From: Candidatus Rhodobacter oscarellae
Lineage (GTDB): Bacteria; Pseudomonadota; Alphaproteobacteria; Rhodobacterales; Rhodobacteraceae
DNA: 64,000 bases
Direction of reading: 5' to 3'
Assembly: GCF_001078595.1 (NCBI RefSeq)
Contig: NZ_LFTY01000002.1
Span: 3,172,862-3,236,861, forward strand
The notes below the pieces were generated by a model. That model was given only the letters and a program-made list of their open reading frames with translations. It was not told the DNA's origin and ran no database searches. A program made the translations under genes and the position numbers. Numbering within the stretch: the first letter of the stretch is position 1; each line of letters begins with the position of its first letter. Positions 1 through 9,296 of the stretch are shown here, piece after piece.

Positions 1-48
1 CTGCAGATTCAACTGCTTGACCGCTGGGGCCGGACCTACGCGGTCTAG
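1..48 (+). CDS. C-terminal tail of a gene entering from the left edge
   Basis: The first 48 bases read in frame 1 as 15 codons ending in TAG, giving the peptide LQIQLLDRWGRTYAV. The stop lies one base before the end of the convergent TerB-like gene, the tight tail-to-tail packing seen elsewhere in the window. The peptide is too short to assign to a family. It could also be a chance open frame. Confidence 0.4.
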   Translation: MQIQLLDRWGRTYAV

Positions 49-49
49 C

Positions 50-481
50 CTATAGCACCTGATGGCGCGCCCGAGCGCCGCGCTCGATGGCCGCGGCGTG
101 CAACCGGTCAATGCGGAAAACATACCGCAGCTCCGCCAGGAACCGCAGCTCTTGCTCGCCAAGAAGCCCATCTGACGCGCCCACATCGCAGGCCAGCGCA
201 TAGGCGGTCTCGTAGAGCTTCTCGGGCAACGCCTCGGTTACCAATCCAAAGAAGGCGTCCAGCCCGTCCTCTTCCACGAAGAGATCAAACACCGTGTTAG
301 AGATCACCAGCATCCGGTCTTTGTCGTATTCGGCGAACACCGGCATGTGATCCACCATGCGTTCGATCGAGACCAGCTCGGCGGTGCGAATATTCTCGTC
401 GCTGGCCGAGGTGGCCATCATGACGGCCACAAGCGCGTCTTGTGGCGTTAGGGAGATTGTCGGCTCGGTCACGGGACTCAT
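50..481 (-). CDS. TerB-family (tellurite resistance-like) protein
   Basis: This 143-residue protein looks like a compact, all-helical TerB-type domain. It has an N-terminal helix rich in Ala and Met ([22 protein letters not shown]), a middle region with several acidic residues, and a second half with the [19 protein letters not shown] pattern. TerB domains typically show two such acidic helical repeats suited to metal binding. The longer open frame continues upstream, but the start MSPVTEP at 481 (or MCRM at 490) opens the homologous region. No other ter genes are nearby, so a real role in tellurite resistance is doubtful. It is divergent from the lysyl-tRNA synthetase gene, with about 105 bases between the starts. 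Confidence 0.75.
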   Translation of the reverse strand: MSPVTEPTISLTPQDALVAVMMATSASDENIRTAELVSIERMVDHMPVFAEYDKDRMLVISNTVFDLFVEEDGLDAFFGLVTEALPEKLYETAYALACDVGASDGLLGEQELRFLAELRYVFRIDRLHAAAIERGARARHQVL

Positions 482-586
482 CCTGCACATCATGTGTTGC
501 GGTGCAGCATATTGACGGCGCAGGCCCCCGGCAATAGTCAGAGCCGCGTCCGTGGCATTGGGCCACGGCAAATTGAAAGAAGCGAC

Positions 587-2164
587 ATGTCTGACCTGCG
601 CGACGCTGCGATGAGCTCTAAAGCCTGGCCGTTCGAAGAGGCGCGCCGGTTGCTCAAACGCTACGAGAAGGCGCCGCCGGAGAAGGGCTATGTCCTGTTC
701 GAGACCGGCTATGGCCCCTCGGGCCTTCCGCATATCGGCACATTTGGCGAGGTGCTGCGCACCACGATGATCCGCCGCGCCTTTGAGGTCATCAGCGACA
801 TCCCAACCAAGTTGATCTGCTTCTCGGACGATTTGGACGGGTTGCGCAAAGTGCCGGGCAATGTGCCAAATCAGGAAGAGCTGGCTAAGCACATCCAGAA
901 GCCCCTGACCGCTGTGCCCGACCCGTTCGGCACCCATGAAAGCTTTGGTCACCACAACAACGCCATGCTGCGGCGGTTCCTGGACACGTTCGGGTTTGAG
1001 TACGAATTCTACTCGGCCCGGGAGTTCTACAAATCAGGTCAGTTCGACGAGATCCTGCTGCGCTGCGCCGAGCGCTATGACGACCTGATGAAGATCATGC
1101 TGAAGTCGCTGCGCGAAGAGCGCCAGCAGAGCTACTCGATTTTCCTGCCGATCCACCCCGAGACCGGGCGCGTCATCTATGTGCCAATGAAGCATGTGGA
1201 CGGTCGCGAGGGCACCGTGACCTTTGACGACGAGGACGGGCGCGAATGGACGCTGCCGGTGACGGGCGGCAACGTAAAGCTGCAGTGGAAGCCGGATTTC
1301 GGCGCGCGCTGGGCGGCGCTGGGCGTGGATTTCGAGATGTATGGCAAGGAACACGCCACCAACGAAAAGATCTATGACGCGATCTGCCGGACCCTGGGAC
1401 AGCGCCCGCCAAACCATTTCTCTTACGAGCTTTTCCTGGATGACCAGGGGCAGAAGATCTCGAAATCTTCGGGCAACGGGATCTCGATCGATGAGTGGCT
1501 AAGCTATGCCTCGACCGAAAGCCTGTCGTATTTCATGTACCAAAAGCCCAAGACCGCAAAGCGGATGTATTTTGATGTGATCCCCCGGGCGGTAGACGAG
1601 TACCATCAGCAATTGCGCGCCTATGCCGACCAAGACGCGACACAGCGCATGGCGAACCCGGTGTTCCATATCCACGGGCATAACGTGCCCGCGTCCAATC
1701 TGGTTGTGCCGTTCTCGATGCTCTTGAACCTCGCCTCGGTGTCGGCGGCGGAAGAGAAAGCGCAGATGTGGGGCTTCATCCAACGCTACGCGCCAGAGGC
1801 CTCGGCCGAGACCCATCCCGATCTGGACGCCGCGGCGGGCTTTGCCGTGCGCTACTACAACGACTTCGTAAAGCCCGGGAAGACCTACCGCGCACCGGAC
1901 GACAAAGAGCGCGCCGCGTTGGAAGACCTGCTTGCGAGGTTGAAGGCCTGGGACGGCGGGTTGGACCCCGAAGAGCTTCAGTCGATGGTCTTCGCCGTTG
2001 GCAAAGACCACGCGTTCGATCCGCTGCGTGACTGGTTCAAGGCGCTCTATGAGGTGCTGTTGGGCGCCTCGCAAGGTCCTCGCTTTGGTGGGTTCATCGC
2101 GCTATACGGGGTCGCTGAATCGATCCAACTGATCGAGGACGGTCTGGCAGGAATGCTCGGCTGA
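587..2164 (+). CDS. lysK: Lysyl-tRNA synthetase, class I
   Basis: This 525-residue enzyme charges tRNA-Lys with lysine using ATP. It is the class I (Rossmann-fold) form found in archaea, spirochaetes and many alphaproteobacteria, not the usual class II LysS. The HIGH signature appears as PHIGT near residues 48-52. The KMSKS signature appears as KISKS near residue 290. The C-terminal half is the alpha-helical cage expected for class I LysRS, and total length fits the family. The open frame extends 31 codons upstream. I chose ATG 587 (MSDLRD) because family similarity starts there and a GAAAG-like ribosome site precedes it; ATG 611 is a possible alternative. No class II lysS is visible in this window, so whether the genome has both is unknown. 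Confidence 0.93.
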   Translation: MSDLRDAAMSSKAWPFEEARRLLKRYEKAPPEKGYVLFETGYGPSGLPHIGTFGEVLRTTMIRRAFEVISDIPTKLICFSDDLDGLRKVPGNVPNQEELAKHIQKPLTAVPDPFGTHESFGHHNNAMLRRFLDTFGFEYEFYSAREFYKSGQFDEILLRCAERYDDLMKIMLKSLREERQQSYSIFLPIHPETGRVIYVPMKHVDGREGTVTFDDEDGREWTLPVTGGNVKLQWKPDFGARWAALGVDFEMYGKEHATNEKIYDAICRTLGQRPPNHFSYELFLDDQGQKISKSSGNGISIDEWLSYASTESLSYFMYQKPKTAKRMYFDVIPRAVDEYHQQLRAYADQDATQRMANPVFHIHGHNVPASNLVVPFSMLLNLASVSAAEEKAQMWGFIQRYAPEASAETHPDLDAAAGFAVRYYNDFVKPGKTYRAPDDKERAALEDLLARLKAWDGGLDPEELQSMVFAVGKDHAFDPLRDWFKALYEVLLGASQGPRFGGFIALYGVAESIQLIEDGLAGMLG

Positions 2165-2436
2165 GCGAGCATAGCCTTTAGGCGGTCAAATCAGGCGAAA
2201 TTCAGAGAATCTTGGTGATTCGGCCCGGATCACGCAGGGTATCGCAATCAATCGGCGTCAGCGTTGATTGCGATGCACCCATGACCTCTTGACGGAGTGG
2301 GCGCATTCCTAATGGGGACTTCGTCCGGCAATGAGAGACACGCGGGAGATCCGGGTGGGCGCCGACGGCGCGGTGCATTTTGAAACCAGTTCTCCTTTCA
2401 GCGCGTATCCACTACGTTATCCGATAGGAGAGTCAC

Positions 2437-2838
2437 ATGGTCCGTCTCGTCATAGCATTGCTTCTCGCATTCTTCGTGGCCTTGCCGGCTAAGGCGCAAG
2501 AGGATCCCATCCAGGGAGTGATCTCCAGTCAGATCGAGGCGTTCCAGCGCGACGATTTTGCCACCGCGTTCACCTTCGCGTCTCCCTTCATCCAGCGGAT
2601 GTTTGGATCGTCAGAGCGCTTTGGCGCGATGGTGCGAAACGGTTACCCGATGGTCTGGCGGCCCGCGGATGTGACGTTCTCAGGCCAAGAGCAACGCGGT
2701 CCATTCACGTATCAAGTTGTGCGGATCCGTGATGCGGAGGGCCAGTTTCACTACCTGGAATACGAGATGTTGCAGGGGGAAAATAGCTGGCAAATCAACG
2801 GCGTGCAGTTCATCCAAGCGCCGGAACTGGCGGCTTAA
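2437..2838 (+). CDS. Secreted DUF4864-type protein
   Basis: This 133-residue protein starts with a signal peptide (MVRLVIALLLAFFVALPAKAQ), with cleavage expected after AKA near residue 20. The mature part fits the DUF4864 family: IQGVISSQIEAFQRDDFATAF near the start, the PFIQRMFGSSERFGAMVRNGYP segment, and an antiparallel strand region ending in SWQINGVQFIQAP. The family has an NTF2-like fold and no established function. A clear GATAGGAGAG ribosome site lies just ahead of the ATG. The 272 bases upstream, back to the lysK stop, hold no recognisable gene. Confidence 0.82.
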   Translation: MVRLVIALLLAFFVALPAKAQEDPIQGVISSQIEAFQRDDFATAFTFASPFIQRMFGSSERFGAMVRNGYPMVWRPADVTFSGQEQRGPFTYQVVRIRDAEGQFHYLEYEMLQGENSWQINGVQFIQAPELAA

Positions 2839-3019
2839 ACCCCCGGCCGTACCGTATCTCCGCACGCAAGGTTAACATGTCGTAAACCGCAGCGTGATAG
2901 CTATATCCCCTGTCCGGGCGGCGTGCCTGGGCTTTCCCACGAGAGCGTTTCGATATCGACCGGCGCGGCGCCCTATGCCTGCGCCCCGGGCGCGCGCACA
3001 GGATTTGAAAGGGGTTTCG

Positions 3020-5314
3020 ATGAACAAGGCAATTACAGACGGCCTGCTGCTGATGCCGCCGGCCTTTGCAAATGGTTTGGATGTTTGGTCAAGCCAGGAT
3101 GGCACTCCGGGTTCGAGCACATATAACGGCGCCACGAACGCGGCATTCGTGCCGTCCGACCAGGATTTCGGCGGCTGCTTGGAGTTGGTAAAGACCGAGA
3201 ACACGCAGAAACTGCGCTATATGGGCGAGACGCCCATTCTGCCTGGTTGCTATCTGCGCGTCACGGCGCGGGTCAAAGCAATCACGGGCAATCTGCCCAC
3301 GGTGCGCATCGCGGCGCGCGCGGGCCGCGCGGGCGGCAGCGAGGTCACAGGATTGGTCACCACGGGGCCGGGCGTTGCGTTGACCAGCTATGGCGAGATC
3401 GTCGAGGTGAGCGCCATCGTGGGCACCGGGGACCGCAACGGCGTCGATATGGTGTGGGGCACCGAGCCGATCTATGGCCATTTCGGCCTTGATCTGACCG
3501 GCAACAACGGCGGCGTCGTGCGGATCGACGACATTATCATCGAGGACATCACCAGCGCGTTCCTGCGCAGCATGATGGACTGGGTGGATGTGCGCGACTT
3601 TGGCGCGGTTGGAAACGGATCCACCAACGACCTTGCGGCGTTTGAGGCCGCGGATGCCGCTGCGAATGGGCGCGACATTCTGGTGCCCGCGGGCACATAC
3701 CGCATCGCCGGGAACCTGACGCTGGAGAACCGCACTCGGTTTGAGGGCACGCTGGTGATGAACGCCAATGAACGGCTGGTTCTGCGTCGCGACTTTAAGT
3801 TCCACGACTACTGCGACGCGTTCGGGAACGACGAGGTGCTGGCCTTCAAGAAGGCCTATCAAGCGCTCTTGAATTTCTCCGATCATGAGTCCCTTGACCT
3901 GGGAGGCCGCCGGATCGAGGTGGACGCGCCCATCGACATGCAGGCGGCGGTGAACAACCAGACCACCTATGAGGTGCGCCGGGTGATCCGCAACGGTCAG
4001 TTTAACGTTGTGGCGTCGTCGAACTGGGACACCGACACGGTGACTTCCGCGGCGAGCTACAGCGCCAACAATCCCAAGAAGCTGACCAATGTCGCGAATG
4101 TTGCGAACATCCCGGTCGGCTCTTTGGTGCAGGGCAATGGCGTGGGCCGCGAGGTCTATGTGCGCGACAAGAATGTCGGCGCCGGGGAGATAACGCTTAG
4201 CCAAGAGCTTTATGGCGCGCCCTTAAACCAGACCTACACGTTCAAGCGCTTTAAATTCGTGCTGGATTTCAGCGGCTTCACCAAAATCTCGAAATTCACG
4301 ATCACCGATGTGGAGATCCAGTGCAACGGGCGAAGCAGCGGCATCTTGCTGGCGCCGGCGGGTGAGACGTTCCACCTCAAGGACAGCTTTATCACCAAGC
4401 CGATGGATCGCGCGCTGACCAGCCATGGCAATGGCTGCCAGGACTTGCAGATCGACCGCTGCCACTTTGTCAGCAACGAGCAATCCACGCTCGCCACGCA
4501 GCGCGTCAGCCAAGTCTTCAACGTCAATGCGAACGACGCCAAGATCCGCTCCAACCGGTTCCAGCGCTTTGGTCACACCATGTTCCTGCACGGGAACGGC
4601 CACGTGATCGTTGGCAACCACCTGTTCCAGGGCGACGGCTCGACGGATGGGCCTAGGGTCGGTGGCATCATTTTCACCGAGCCCAACCTAAAGACCATCA
4701 TCACCGGCAACTATATCGACAACTGCTTTATCGAGATGTCGAACGAGCATGACGCCAAGCCGGAATTCTCCAACGAGTTCTCCTTTGGCGGGCTGACGAT
4801 TACCGGCAACATCTTTACCGCCAACGATGTGGCGCCGTGGTTCAGCTGGATCGTGATCAAACCCTACGGGCCCGGCCATTTCATCCAGGGGCTTAGCGTC
4901 ACCGGGAACACCTTTAAGGCGCTGAACGGGGCCATCGACCGGATCGAGGAGGTGGACACCAGCTTTGCCGATCTCGACTACACCCGCGTGCGGAATGTCG
5001 TCTTCTCGGGCAACACGTTCAACGGTATCGCACAGGCCGCGATCAACCCCGTTACGCTGGAGTTTGACCAGGTGACGAACGCGTCAACCTGGACGCTGAA
5101 TGTCGCGGACTACCTGCCATTCGGTGGCAATGCGCGGACGGTGGAATCGGTCGTAGCCGAGGGCAATATTAAGAACGCGGCTGGGCAGAATATCTACCAT
5201 TTCCCTGCCGTGTTCACGAATGCCGGGACCGAGAACAACCTCGTGCAGCTGCGTTGGCCCGAGGCCTGCAACGGGACCGTCGTTGTAACAGCGCGGGTCG
5301 ACAAGCCGGTATAA
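3020..5314 (+). CDS. Right-handed beta-helix (pectate-lyase superfamily) protein
   Basis: This is a 764-residue protein. Residues about 1-185 form a beta-rich domain, possibly carbohydrate binding, with LPGCYLRVTARVKAI and FGLDLTGNNGGVVRIDDI. The signature WVDVRDFGAVGNGSTNDLAAF near residue 190 opens the pectate-lyase superfamily (GH28-related) fold. Behind it come many short beta turns with ITGN and SGNTF motifs (ITGNYIDN, ITGNIFTAN, VTGNTFKA, FSGNTFNG). Such proteins are polysaccharide lyases, hydrolases or adhesive tail-spike-like proteins; the substrate cannot be read here. No signal peptide and no RTX repeats are seen. ATG 3020 was preferred over the longer frame because GAAAGGGG sits about 6 bases upstream. 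Confidence 0.75.
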   Translation: MNKAITDGLLLMPPAFANGLDVWSSQDGTPGSSTYNGATNAAFVPSDQDFGGCLELVKTENTQKLRYMGETPILPGCYLRVTARVKAITGNLPTVRIAARAGRAGGSEVTGLVTTGPGVALTSYGEIVEVSAIVGTGDRNGVDMVWGTEPIYGHFGLDLTGNNGGVVRIDDIIIEDITSAFLRSMMDWVDVRDFGAVGNGSTNDLAAFEAADAAANGRDILVPAGTYRIAGNLTLENRTRFEGTLVMNANERLVLRRDFKFHDYCDAFGNDEVLAFKKAYQALLNFSDHESLDLGGRRIEVDAPIDMQAAVNNQTTYEVRRVIRNGQFNVVASSNWDTDTVTSAASYSANNPKKLTNVANVANIPVGSLVQGNGVGREVYVRDKNVGAGEITLSQELYGAPLNQTYTFKRFKFVLDFSGFTKISKFTITDVEIQCNGRSSGILLAPAGETFHLKDSFITKPMDRALTSHGNGCQDLQIDRCHFVSNEQSTLATQRVSQVFNVNANDAKIRSNRFQRFGHTMFLHGNGHVIVGNHLFQGDGSTDGPRVGGIIFTEPNLKTIITGNYIDNCFIEMSNEHDAKPEFSNEFSFGGLTITGNIFTANDVAPWFSWIVIKPYGPGHFIQGLSVTGNTFKALNGAIDRIEEVDTSFADLDYTRVRNVVFSGNTFNGIAQAAINPVTLEFDQVTNASTWTLNVADYLPFGGNARTVESVVAEGNIKNAAGQNIYHFPAVFTNAGTENNLVQLRWPEACNGTVVVTARVDKPV

Positions 5315-5323
5315 ATGATGCGC

Positions 5324-5349
5324 GGGGCGCGCCCGTCGAGGCGCGCCCC
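5324..5349. terminator. Hairpin between convergent genes, probably bidirectional terminator
   Basis: A perfect 10-bp GC stem (5324-5333 with 5340-5349) closes a six-base loop. It lies 10 bases after the beta-helix gene and 10 bases after the end of the convergent gene at 5360. There is no strong T-run on either side, so termination is inferred from position. Confidence 0.55.
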
Positions 5350-5359
5350 TCTGCAATCC

Positions 5360-6034
5360 TCAAAACTCCAGCCAGTTGTGCAGCTTCACTCCAATCTGGT
5401 CGTCCCCGGACAAACCGATTTGCACGCCCAGCTCGATATGGCGACCGGGGCGAGCCCCCCAGGCCACAGCCGGTGCCAATCGAAGATAGGGGTCACTGCC
5501 GGGATAATCGCCGGTTTGGATTTGCAGCATGAACATCCATTTTTCCCAGGGCTTCACGCCCAGCGTGGCGTCCAGCTTGCCGATGAGGTCACCGCCTTGG
5601 GTTAAGTACTGCGTCTGAGCATCAATTGCGGCCCAGCCAGGCCCAAGGGGCGTCTGGAACCCACGCCCCCAGGCCAGACCGATCTGCACAACCGGGCTCT
5701 TGTCCGCGCCGGGGCCGGTCGTTCCGAGGCCGAGCTGCACCGCGAATTTGGAATGCTCAAAGCGCCGCAGGATCGGCGCACGCAAGAACGCGATGGCAGT
5801 GTAGGCGCCGATCCCATTGGCCGTGCCATCCAACCCAAATGTCAGGTCCTTGCGCATTCCGCGTTCCAGGTAGAACGAATAGGTCTGGTCCAGTTGGATG
5901 AGGGACTGCGCGCGGGGTGCGCTGATCGTTGTGCCAAAGGACAGGAATATCTGGCCCTGTTCGCGCGGCCACGCGCCGCTGAACGCGGGGCCCGCGGCAA
6001 GGGCGATAAGGGTTATGAGGGCGTAAAGGCGCAT
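5360..6034 (-). CDS. Secreted protein of unknown function, possibly outer-membrane beta-barrel
   Basis: This 224-residue protein has a signal peptide (MRLYALITLIALAAGPAFSGA), cleaved near residue 21. The mature part alternates short hydrophobic stretches and turns: FLSFGTTISAP, YSFYLERGMRKDLTFGLDGT, VVQIGLAWGRGFQTP, and a C-terminal GVKLHNWLEF. The final aromatic residue and the alternating pattern resemble small outer-membrane barrels, but no family is recognised. The longer frame begins with a TTG at 6046; ATG 6034 puts the signal peptide at the very start, so it is preferred. Confidence 0.65.
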   Translation of the reverse strand: MRLYALITLIALAAGPAFSGAWPREQGQIFLSFGTTISAPRAQSLIQLDQTYSFYLERGMRKDLTFGLDGTANGIGAYTAIAFLRAPILRRFEHSKFAVQLGLGTTGPGADKSPVVQIGLAWGRGFQTPLGPGWAAIDAQTQYLTQGGDLIGKLDATLGVKPWEKWMFMLQIQTGDYPGSDPYLRLAPAVAWGARPGRHIELGVQIGLSGDDQIGVKLHNWLEF

Positions 6035-6356
6035 GGCGTGCGTCAACGGCTAGTCAACACTGGTTAATGACCGGTGAACGGCCATAGAGGCCGTTAGCAT
6101 CAAGGATGTGGACCCGGCGCATCGCGCGGCTGTTGTAGAGGTGGCAACCTGAGCCACATGCATCTGCGGGACACGGATGGATATGCGGACCGGCATTGGG
6201 TGCTGGGCGAGGGCAACATCCCCTGTACGCCGAAACGGCGCGCACCGGGCGGGCGTTTTCTAGCGGGCTGTGACTCTATGGCTGTTTACAATATCTAGGG
6301 TTGTGCCATAGTGGGGCCAGCTGCATCTTGCTTGCCTGGGGGCAAATATAGGGCGC
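6035..6356. other. Intergenic stretch without a recognised gene
   Basis: No convincing gene was found. A 43-codon plus-strand frame from ATG 6158 to the TAG at 6296 is open but resembles nothing known, and the minus-strand frame at 6054-6245 has no ribosome site. No terminator-like hairpin was noticed. Confidence 0.3.
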
Positions 6357-6359
6357 GTG

Positions 6360-6602
6360 ATGCTTTCTTGCGTATTTTTGATGGGGAATTTGTTCGTCTC
6401 GGATGGGGATGTGATGATCGCATTCGCCGCCATGAGCCATGTCGAACGCGACGGGTCCTTGCTGCTGGTTGGCGCCGGCGGGCGCCAGGACGGCCTTGAT
6501 GTCTCCGAATATCCAACGGAAATGGGTGTGCACACCATCCTGTCTGACTGCGCCGCGCGCGCAGAAGAGGTCGGGCCGGGCATAGACTTTGCAAAGATGT
6601 AG
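6360..6602 (+). CDS. Small hypothetical protein
   Basis: An 80-residue open frame (start ATG 6360, or GTG 6357) ends three bases before the end of the convergent dihydroxyacetone kinase gene. Codon third positions are mainly G or C, as in the neighbouring real genes, and the peptide (HVERDGSLLLVGAGGRQDGLDV and onward) has a protein-like composition. Opposite-strand frames across the same bases look like its shadow. No family is recognised and the ribosome site is weak. Either a real small gene or the remnant of a longer one is possible. Confidence 0.4.
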   Translation: MLSCVFLMGNLFVSDGDVMIAFAAMSHVERDGSLLLVGAGGRQDGLDVSEYPTEMGVHTILSDCAARAEEVGPGIDFAKM

Positions 6603-6605
6603 GCC

Positions 6606-8219
6606 CTAAGCGAGACCTTCAAAAAGCAGCGCCACGGCCTCGACGCCGGGATCGTTATGCCCGCGCATGGCGTCGGCCGAAACATAAGCCGCGCGCCCGG
6701 CCTTGGCCTGGGTGATGGTGGCGGTGTGGTCCGCGCCGATGCGGGCGGCGGTGGCCGCGGCCGCGAGCCCCTCCGGCAATGCCGCCAAGGCCGGGCCAAG
6801 CGCGTCGATCATCGTGCGATCCCCTGGCGCGGCGCCGCCGACCTGCTGGATCCGCGCCAGCCCGGCCCCGAGCGCGCCTGATATGTCGGCCCCCGCCGCC
6901 GCGGAATCCCCTGCCGCCGCAAAGAAGATCGCCAGCAAGACCCCAGACGAGCCGCCCATGGTTTGGCTCAGCTCGTTGCCAATCGCGCGGTAAAGCTCGG
7001 CCTCGTCCGCTAGCGGCAGTCGGTCCATCGCGGCAAGCAACGCCCGCGCTGCGGTGGCCAGCGTGGCGCCGGTGTCGCCGTCACCGGACTTGGCGTCGAG
7101 CGCGTTCAGCTCGGCCTCGGCGGCGACCATGATCTCGCAGCATTTCTGTATCAGCGCGGCGGTGGCCGGGTCGCTCGACGGGGTCGCTGCTGGCACGGCC
7201 AGCCCGTCCGGCAACGCGCGCATGTCCACCTCGCCGACCGGCAGGCAGCCCGGCCAAGCCCAGGGCTCTGCAAGCTTGGTCAGATGCGTCTCGACCCCGT
7301 CCGCCGGGAGCAGCGACACCGAGAACCCGTGCATATCCAGCGAGGTCATCATTGCTGCGGGCCCGACGACCCAGTGGATCTGCTTGCCGATCTTGGAAGA
7401 GAGCAGCTCCTCGGTCAGCACCGCCATTTCCAGCGGCGTGGTGCCGCCGAGGTTGTTCATCAGCGCCACGTAGGCGCCGCGATCCATCGCAGCCGCCAGG
7501 CGTTCCACCACCATCGCCATCGCGGCCCTGGCACCCGCAAAGCCGACCTGCTCGACCCCGGGCTCGCCGTGGATGCCCAGGCCCAGCTCTGCCATGCCAG
7601 CGCCGATGCGGTCCTCTTTGGGAGAGCCGGGCACCGTGCAGGTATCCAGCGACATCCCGATCGAGATCACGCCATCTATGACTTGCTGCGCGGCGGTGGT
7701 GACGGTCTCTAGATCGGCGTCCAGCTCGGCCAGGGCGCCCGCGATCTTGTGCACGAACAAGGTGCCTGCGACCCCGCGCGGCTGCGGCAGATCGGGCAGC
7801 GCGATGTCGTCGTCCACCACGACCATGGCGACCTTCATCCCCAGCGCCCGGGCGCGCTCTGCCGCCAGGCCGAAATTCAGCCGGTCGCCGGTGTAGTTCT
7901 TCACAATTAGCAAACAGCCCGCCTCGCCGGTCACCGCCAGGATGCCCGCCAGCACGGCGTCCACTGAGGGCGAGGCGAAGACCTCGCCGCAGACCGCCGC
8001 GGTCAGCATCCCCTGGCCAACGAAACCCGCATGGCTCGGCTCGTGCCCCGAGCCGCCACCCGAGACCAAAGCGACCTTCGCGCGGTCCCAGTCGGTGCGC
8101 AGCACCACCTTTATATGCGGGTACCCGTCCAGCCGCGCCAACCGCCCCGCGCCGAGCCTGAGTGCGCCGTCAATGGCCTCGGTGACCAGGTCTTCCTTGG
8201 CGTTTATGAACTGAACCAA
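6606..8219 (-). CDS. Dihydroxyacetone kinase, DhaK-DhaL fusion (ATP-dependent)
   Basis: This is a single-chain ATP-dependent kinase that converts dihydroxyacetone to dihydroxyacetone phosphate, feeding glycerol or C3 carbon into glycolysis. The DhaK half (to about residue 330) carries GGGSGHEPSHAGFVG and the covalent substrate-binding His in GLGIHGEPG, at residue 217 if TTG 8219 is the start; this matches the known position in the family. The DhaL half carries DAKSGDGDTGATLATAA, which binds Mg-ATP through Asp residues, and GGSSGVLLAIFF. The frame can begin at GTG 8252. TTG 8219 is favoured because GGGAGGA lies just upstream and the protein then opens with the family-typical VQFINAKEDLV. No PTS-linked DhaM is present, which fits an ATP-dependent enzyme. 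Confidence 0.9.
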   Translation of the reverse strand: MVQFINAKEDLVTEAIDGALRLGAGRLARLDGYPHIKVVLRTDWDRAKVALVSGGGSGHEPSHAGFVGQGMLTAAVCGEVFASPSVDAVLAGILAVTGEAGCLLIVKNYTGDRLNFGLAAERARALGMKVAMVVVDDDIALPDLPQPRGVAGTLFVHKIAGALAELDADLETVTTAAQQVIDGVISIGMSLDTCTVPGSPKEDRIGAGMAELGLGIHGEPGVEQVGFAGARAAMAMVVERLAAAMDRGAYVALMNNLGGTTPLEMAVLTEELLSSKIGKQIHWVVGPAAMMTSLDMHGFSVSLLPADGVETHLTKLAEPWAWPGCLPVGEVDMRALPDGLAVPAATPSSDPATAALIQKCCEIMVAAEAELNALDAKSGDGDTGATLATAARALLAAMDRLPLADEAELYRAIGNELSQTMGGSSGVLLAIFFAAAGDSAAAGADISGALGAGLARIQQVGGAAPGDRTMIDALGPALAALPEGLAAAATAARIGADHTATITQAKAGRAAYVSADAMRGHNDPGVEAVALLFEGLA

Positions 8220-8282
8220 CGTGTCCTCCCGCAAATTCACATCTGAATTCACCGGGATTAAAGCCGCTTAATTCCAATCGGT

Positions 8283-9155
8283 CTAGCTTTTCTCGCCGGT
8301 CATGGTCATCAGCGGGTGATAAAGCTCGGGGCGGCGGTCACGGAAAACGCCCCAATAGTCTCGGTATTTGGCGCATTCGTCGAGGTCGAAGCTATGGGTC
8401 AGCACGGTCTCGGACGCGCGATCGGCCTCGGCCAGCTTGGCGCCGAACTGGTCGGCGATGAAGGACGCGCCGTAGAATGTCATCTCTGTGCCGTCGCCAT
8501 GCTCGGTCCCAACCCGGTTCGAGGCGATCAGCGGCACCAGGTTCGCCCCCGCATGCCCCTGCTGCACGCGCTGCCAATGCGGGGCGCTGTCCCAATCCTC
8601 CTCGCCAATCTCCGACCCGATGGCGGTGGGGAAAAACAACAGCTCCGCCCCCATCAGGGCCATGGCGCGCGCCGATTCCGGGAACCATTGGTCCCAGCAG
8701 ATGCCCACGCCAATGCGCCCGAACGCAGTGTCCCAAACCCGAAACCCGGTGTCGCCGGGCGAGAAATAGAACTTCTCCTGATAGCCCGCGCCGTGCGGGA
8801 TATGCGACTTGCGATAGGTGCCCAGATGCGCGCCATCGGCGTCCAGAATGGCGATGGAATTGAACCGGGCGGGGCCGGCCTTCTCGTAGAACGAGACGGG
8901 CAGCACCACGCCCAGCTCTTTGGCCAGCGCCTGGAAGTGGCGGATCGTGGGGTGGCCATGGGCCTCGGCGGCGCGGGCCAGGTCGCCGTAGCGTTCGTTC
9001 TGGCAGAAATAGAGCCCCTCGAAGAGCTCTTGCAGCAGGATGACATTCGCGCCCTGGGCCGCCGCCTGGCGCACCAGCGCCTCGGCCTTGGCGATATTGG
9101 TCTCGCGGTCGGCGCTGCAGGCCATTTGCGTGGCGGCGACGGTTACTTTGCGCAT
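8283..9155 (-). CDS. aguB: N-carbamoylputrescine amidase (nitrilase family)
   Basis: This 290-residue nitrilase-superfamily hydrolase is expected to convert N-carbamoylputrescine to putrescine, CO2 and ammonia, the last step of the agmatine route to polyamines. The catalytic triad is visible: Glu in LLQELFEG, Lys in RKSHIPHG, and the Cys nucleophile in GICWDQWFPESAR. The segment YQEKFYFSPGDTGFRVWDT is characteristic of the AguB subgroup. An AAGGGG ribosome site sits six bases before the second of two in-frame ATGs, so MRKVTV at 9155 is chosen over 9161. No agmatine deiminase gene is adjacent. The gene follows the etf terminator, so it is probably transcribed on its own or with the kinase downstream. 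Confidence 0.88.
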   Translation of the reverse strand: MRKVTVAATQMACSADRETNIAKAEALVRQAAAQGANVILLQELFEGLYFCQNERYGDLARAAEAHGHPTIRHFQALAKELGVVLPVSFYEKAGPARFNSIAILDADGAHLGTYRKSHIPHGAGYQEKFYFSPGDTGFRVWDTAFGRIGVGICWDQWFPESARAMALMGAELLFFPTAIGSEIGEEDWDSAPHWQRVQQGHAGANLVPLIASNRVGTEHGDGTEMTFYGASFIADQFGAKLAEADRASETVLTHSFDLDECAKYRDYWGVFRDRRPELYHPLMTMTGEKS

Positions 9156-9248
9156 CTGCATCCCCTTGCTCTTGCCGCGTCAGCTTGGCGATTGCGGGGG
9201 CTATGACAAGAGGGAATTGCCGACCAAACGCGGCCTGCGCCGAACGAG

Positions 9249-9275
9249 AAAGGCCCGCCAAACGGGCGGGCCTTT
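9249..9275 (-). terminator. Rho-independent terminator of the etfBA operon
   Basis: A perfect 11-bp stem (9249-9259 with 9265-9275) encloses a five-base loop, 22 bases past the etfA stop. The base of the stem is AAA/TTT, giving a short T-run in the minus-strand transcript. It separates etfBA from the amidase gene. Confidence 0.8.
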
Positions 9276-9296
9276 ATTCACGTTAGCGAAAGGGGG

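Noticed and set aside
50-955. 301-codon version of the TerB-like gene
   Set aside because: The first 158 codons run antisense through the lysyl-tRNA synthetase gene and have no family similarity; the real start is near 481.
3089-4204. 371-codon minus-strand frame inside the beta-helix gene
   Set aside because: It is antisense to a gene with clear fold motifs and ribosome site, and its peptide is His/Arg-rich without family signs.
6260-6799. 179-codon minus-strand frame
   Set aside because: Its peptide is rich in Pro, Ser and Arg and looks like a shadow of the small plus-strand frame at 6360-6602 and of the kinase gene.
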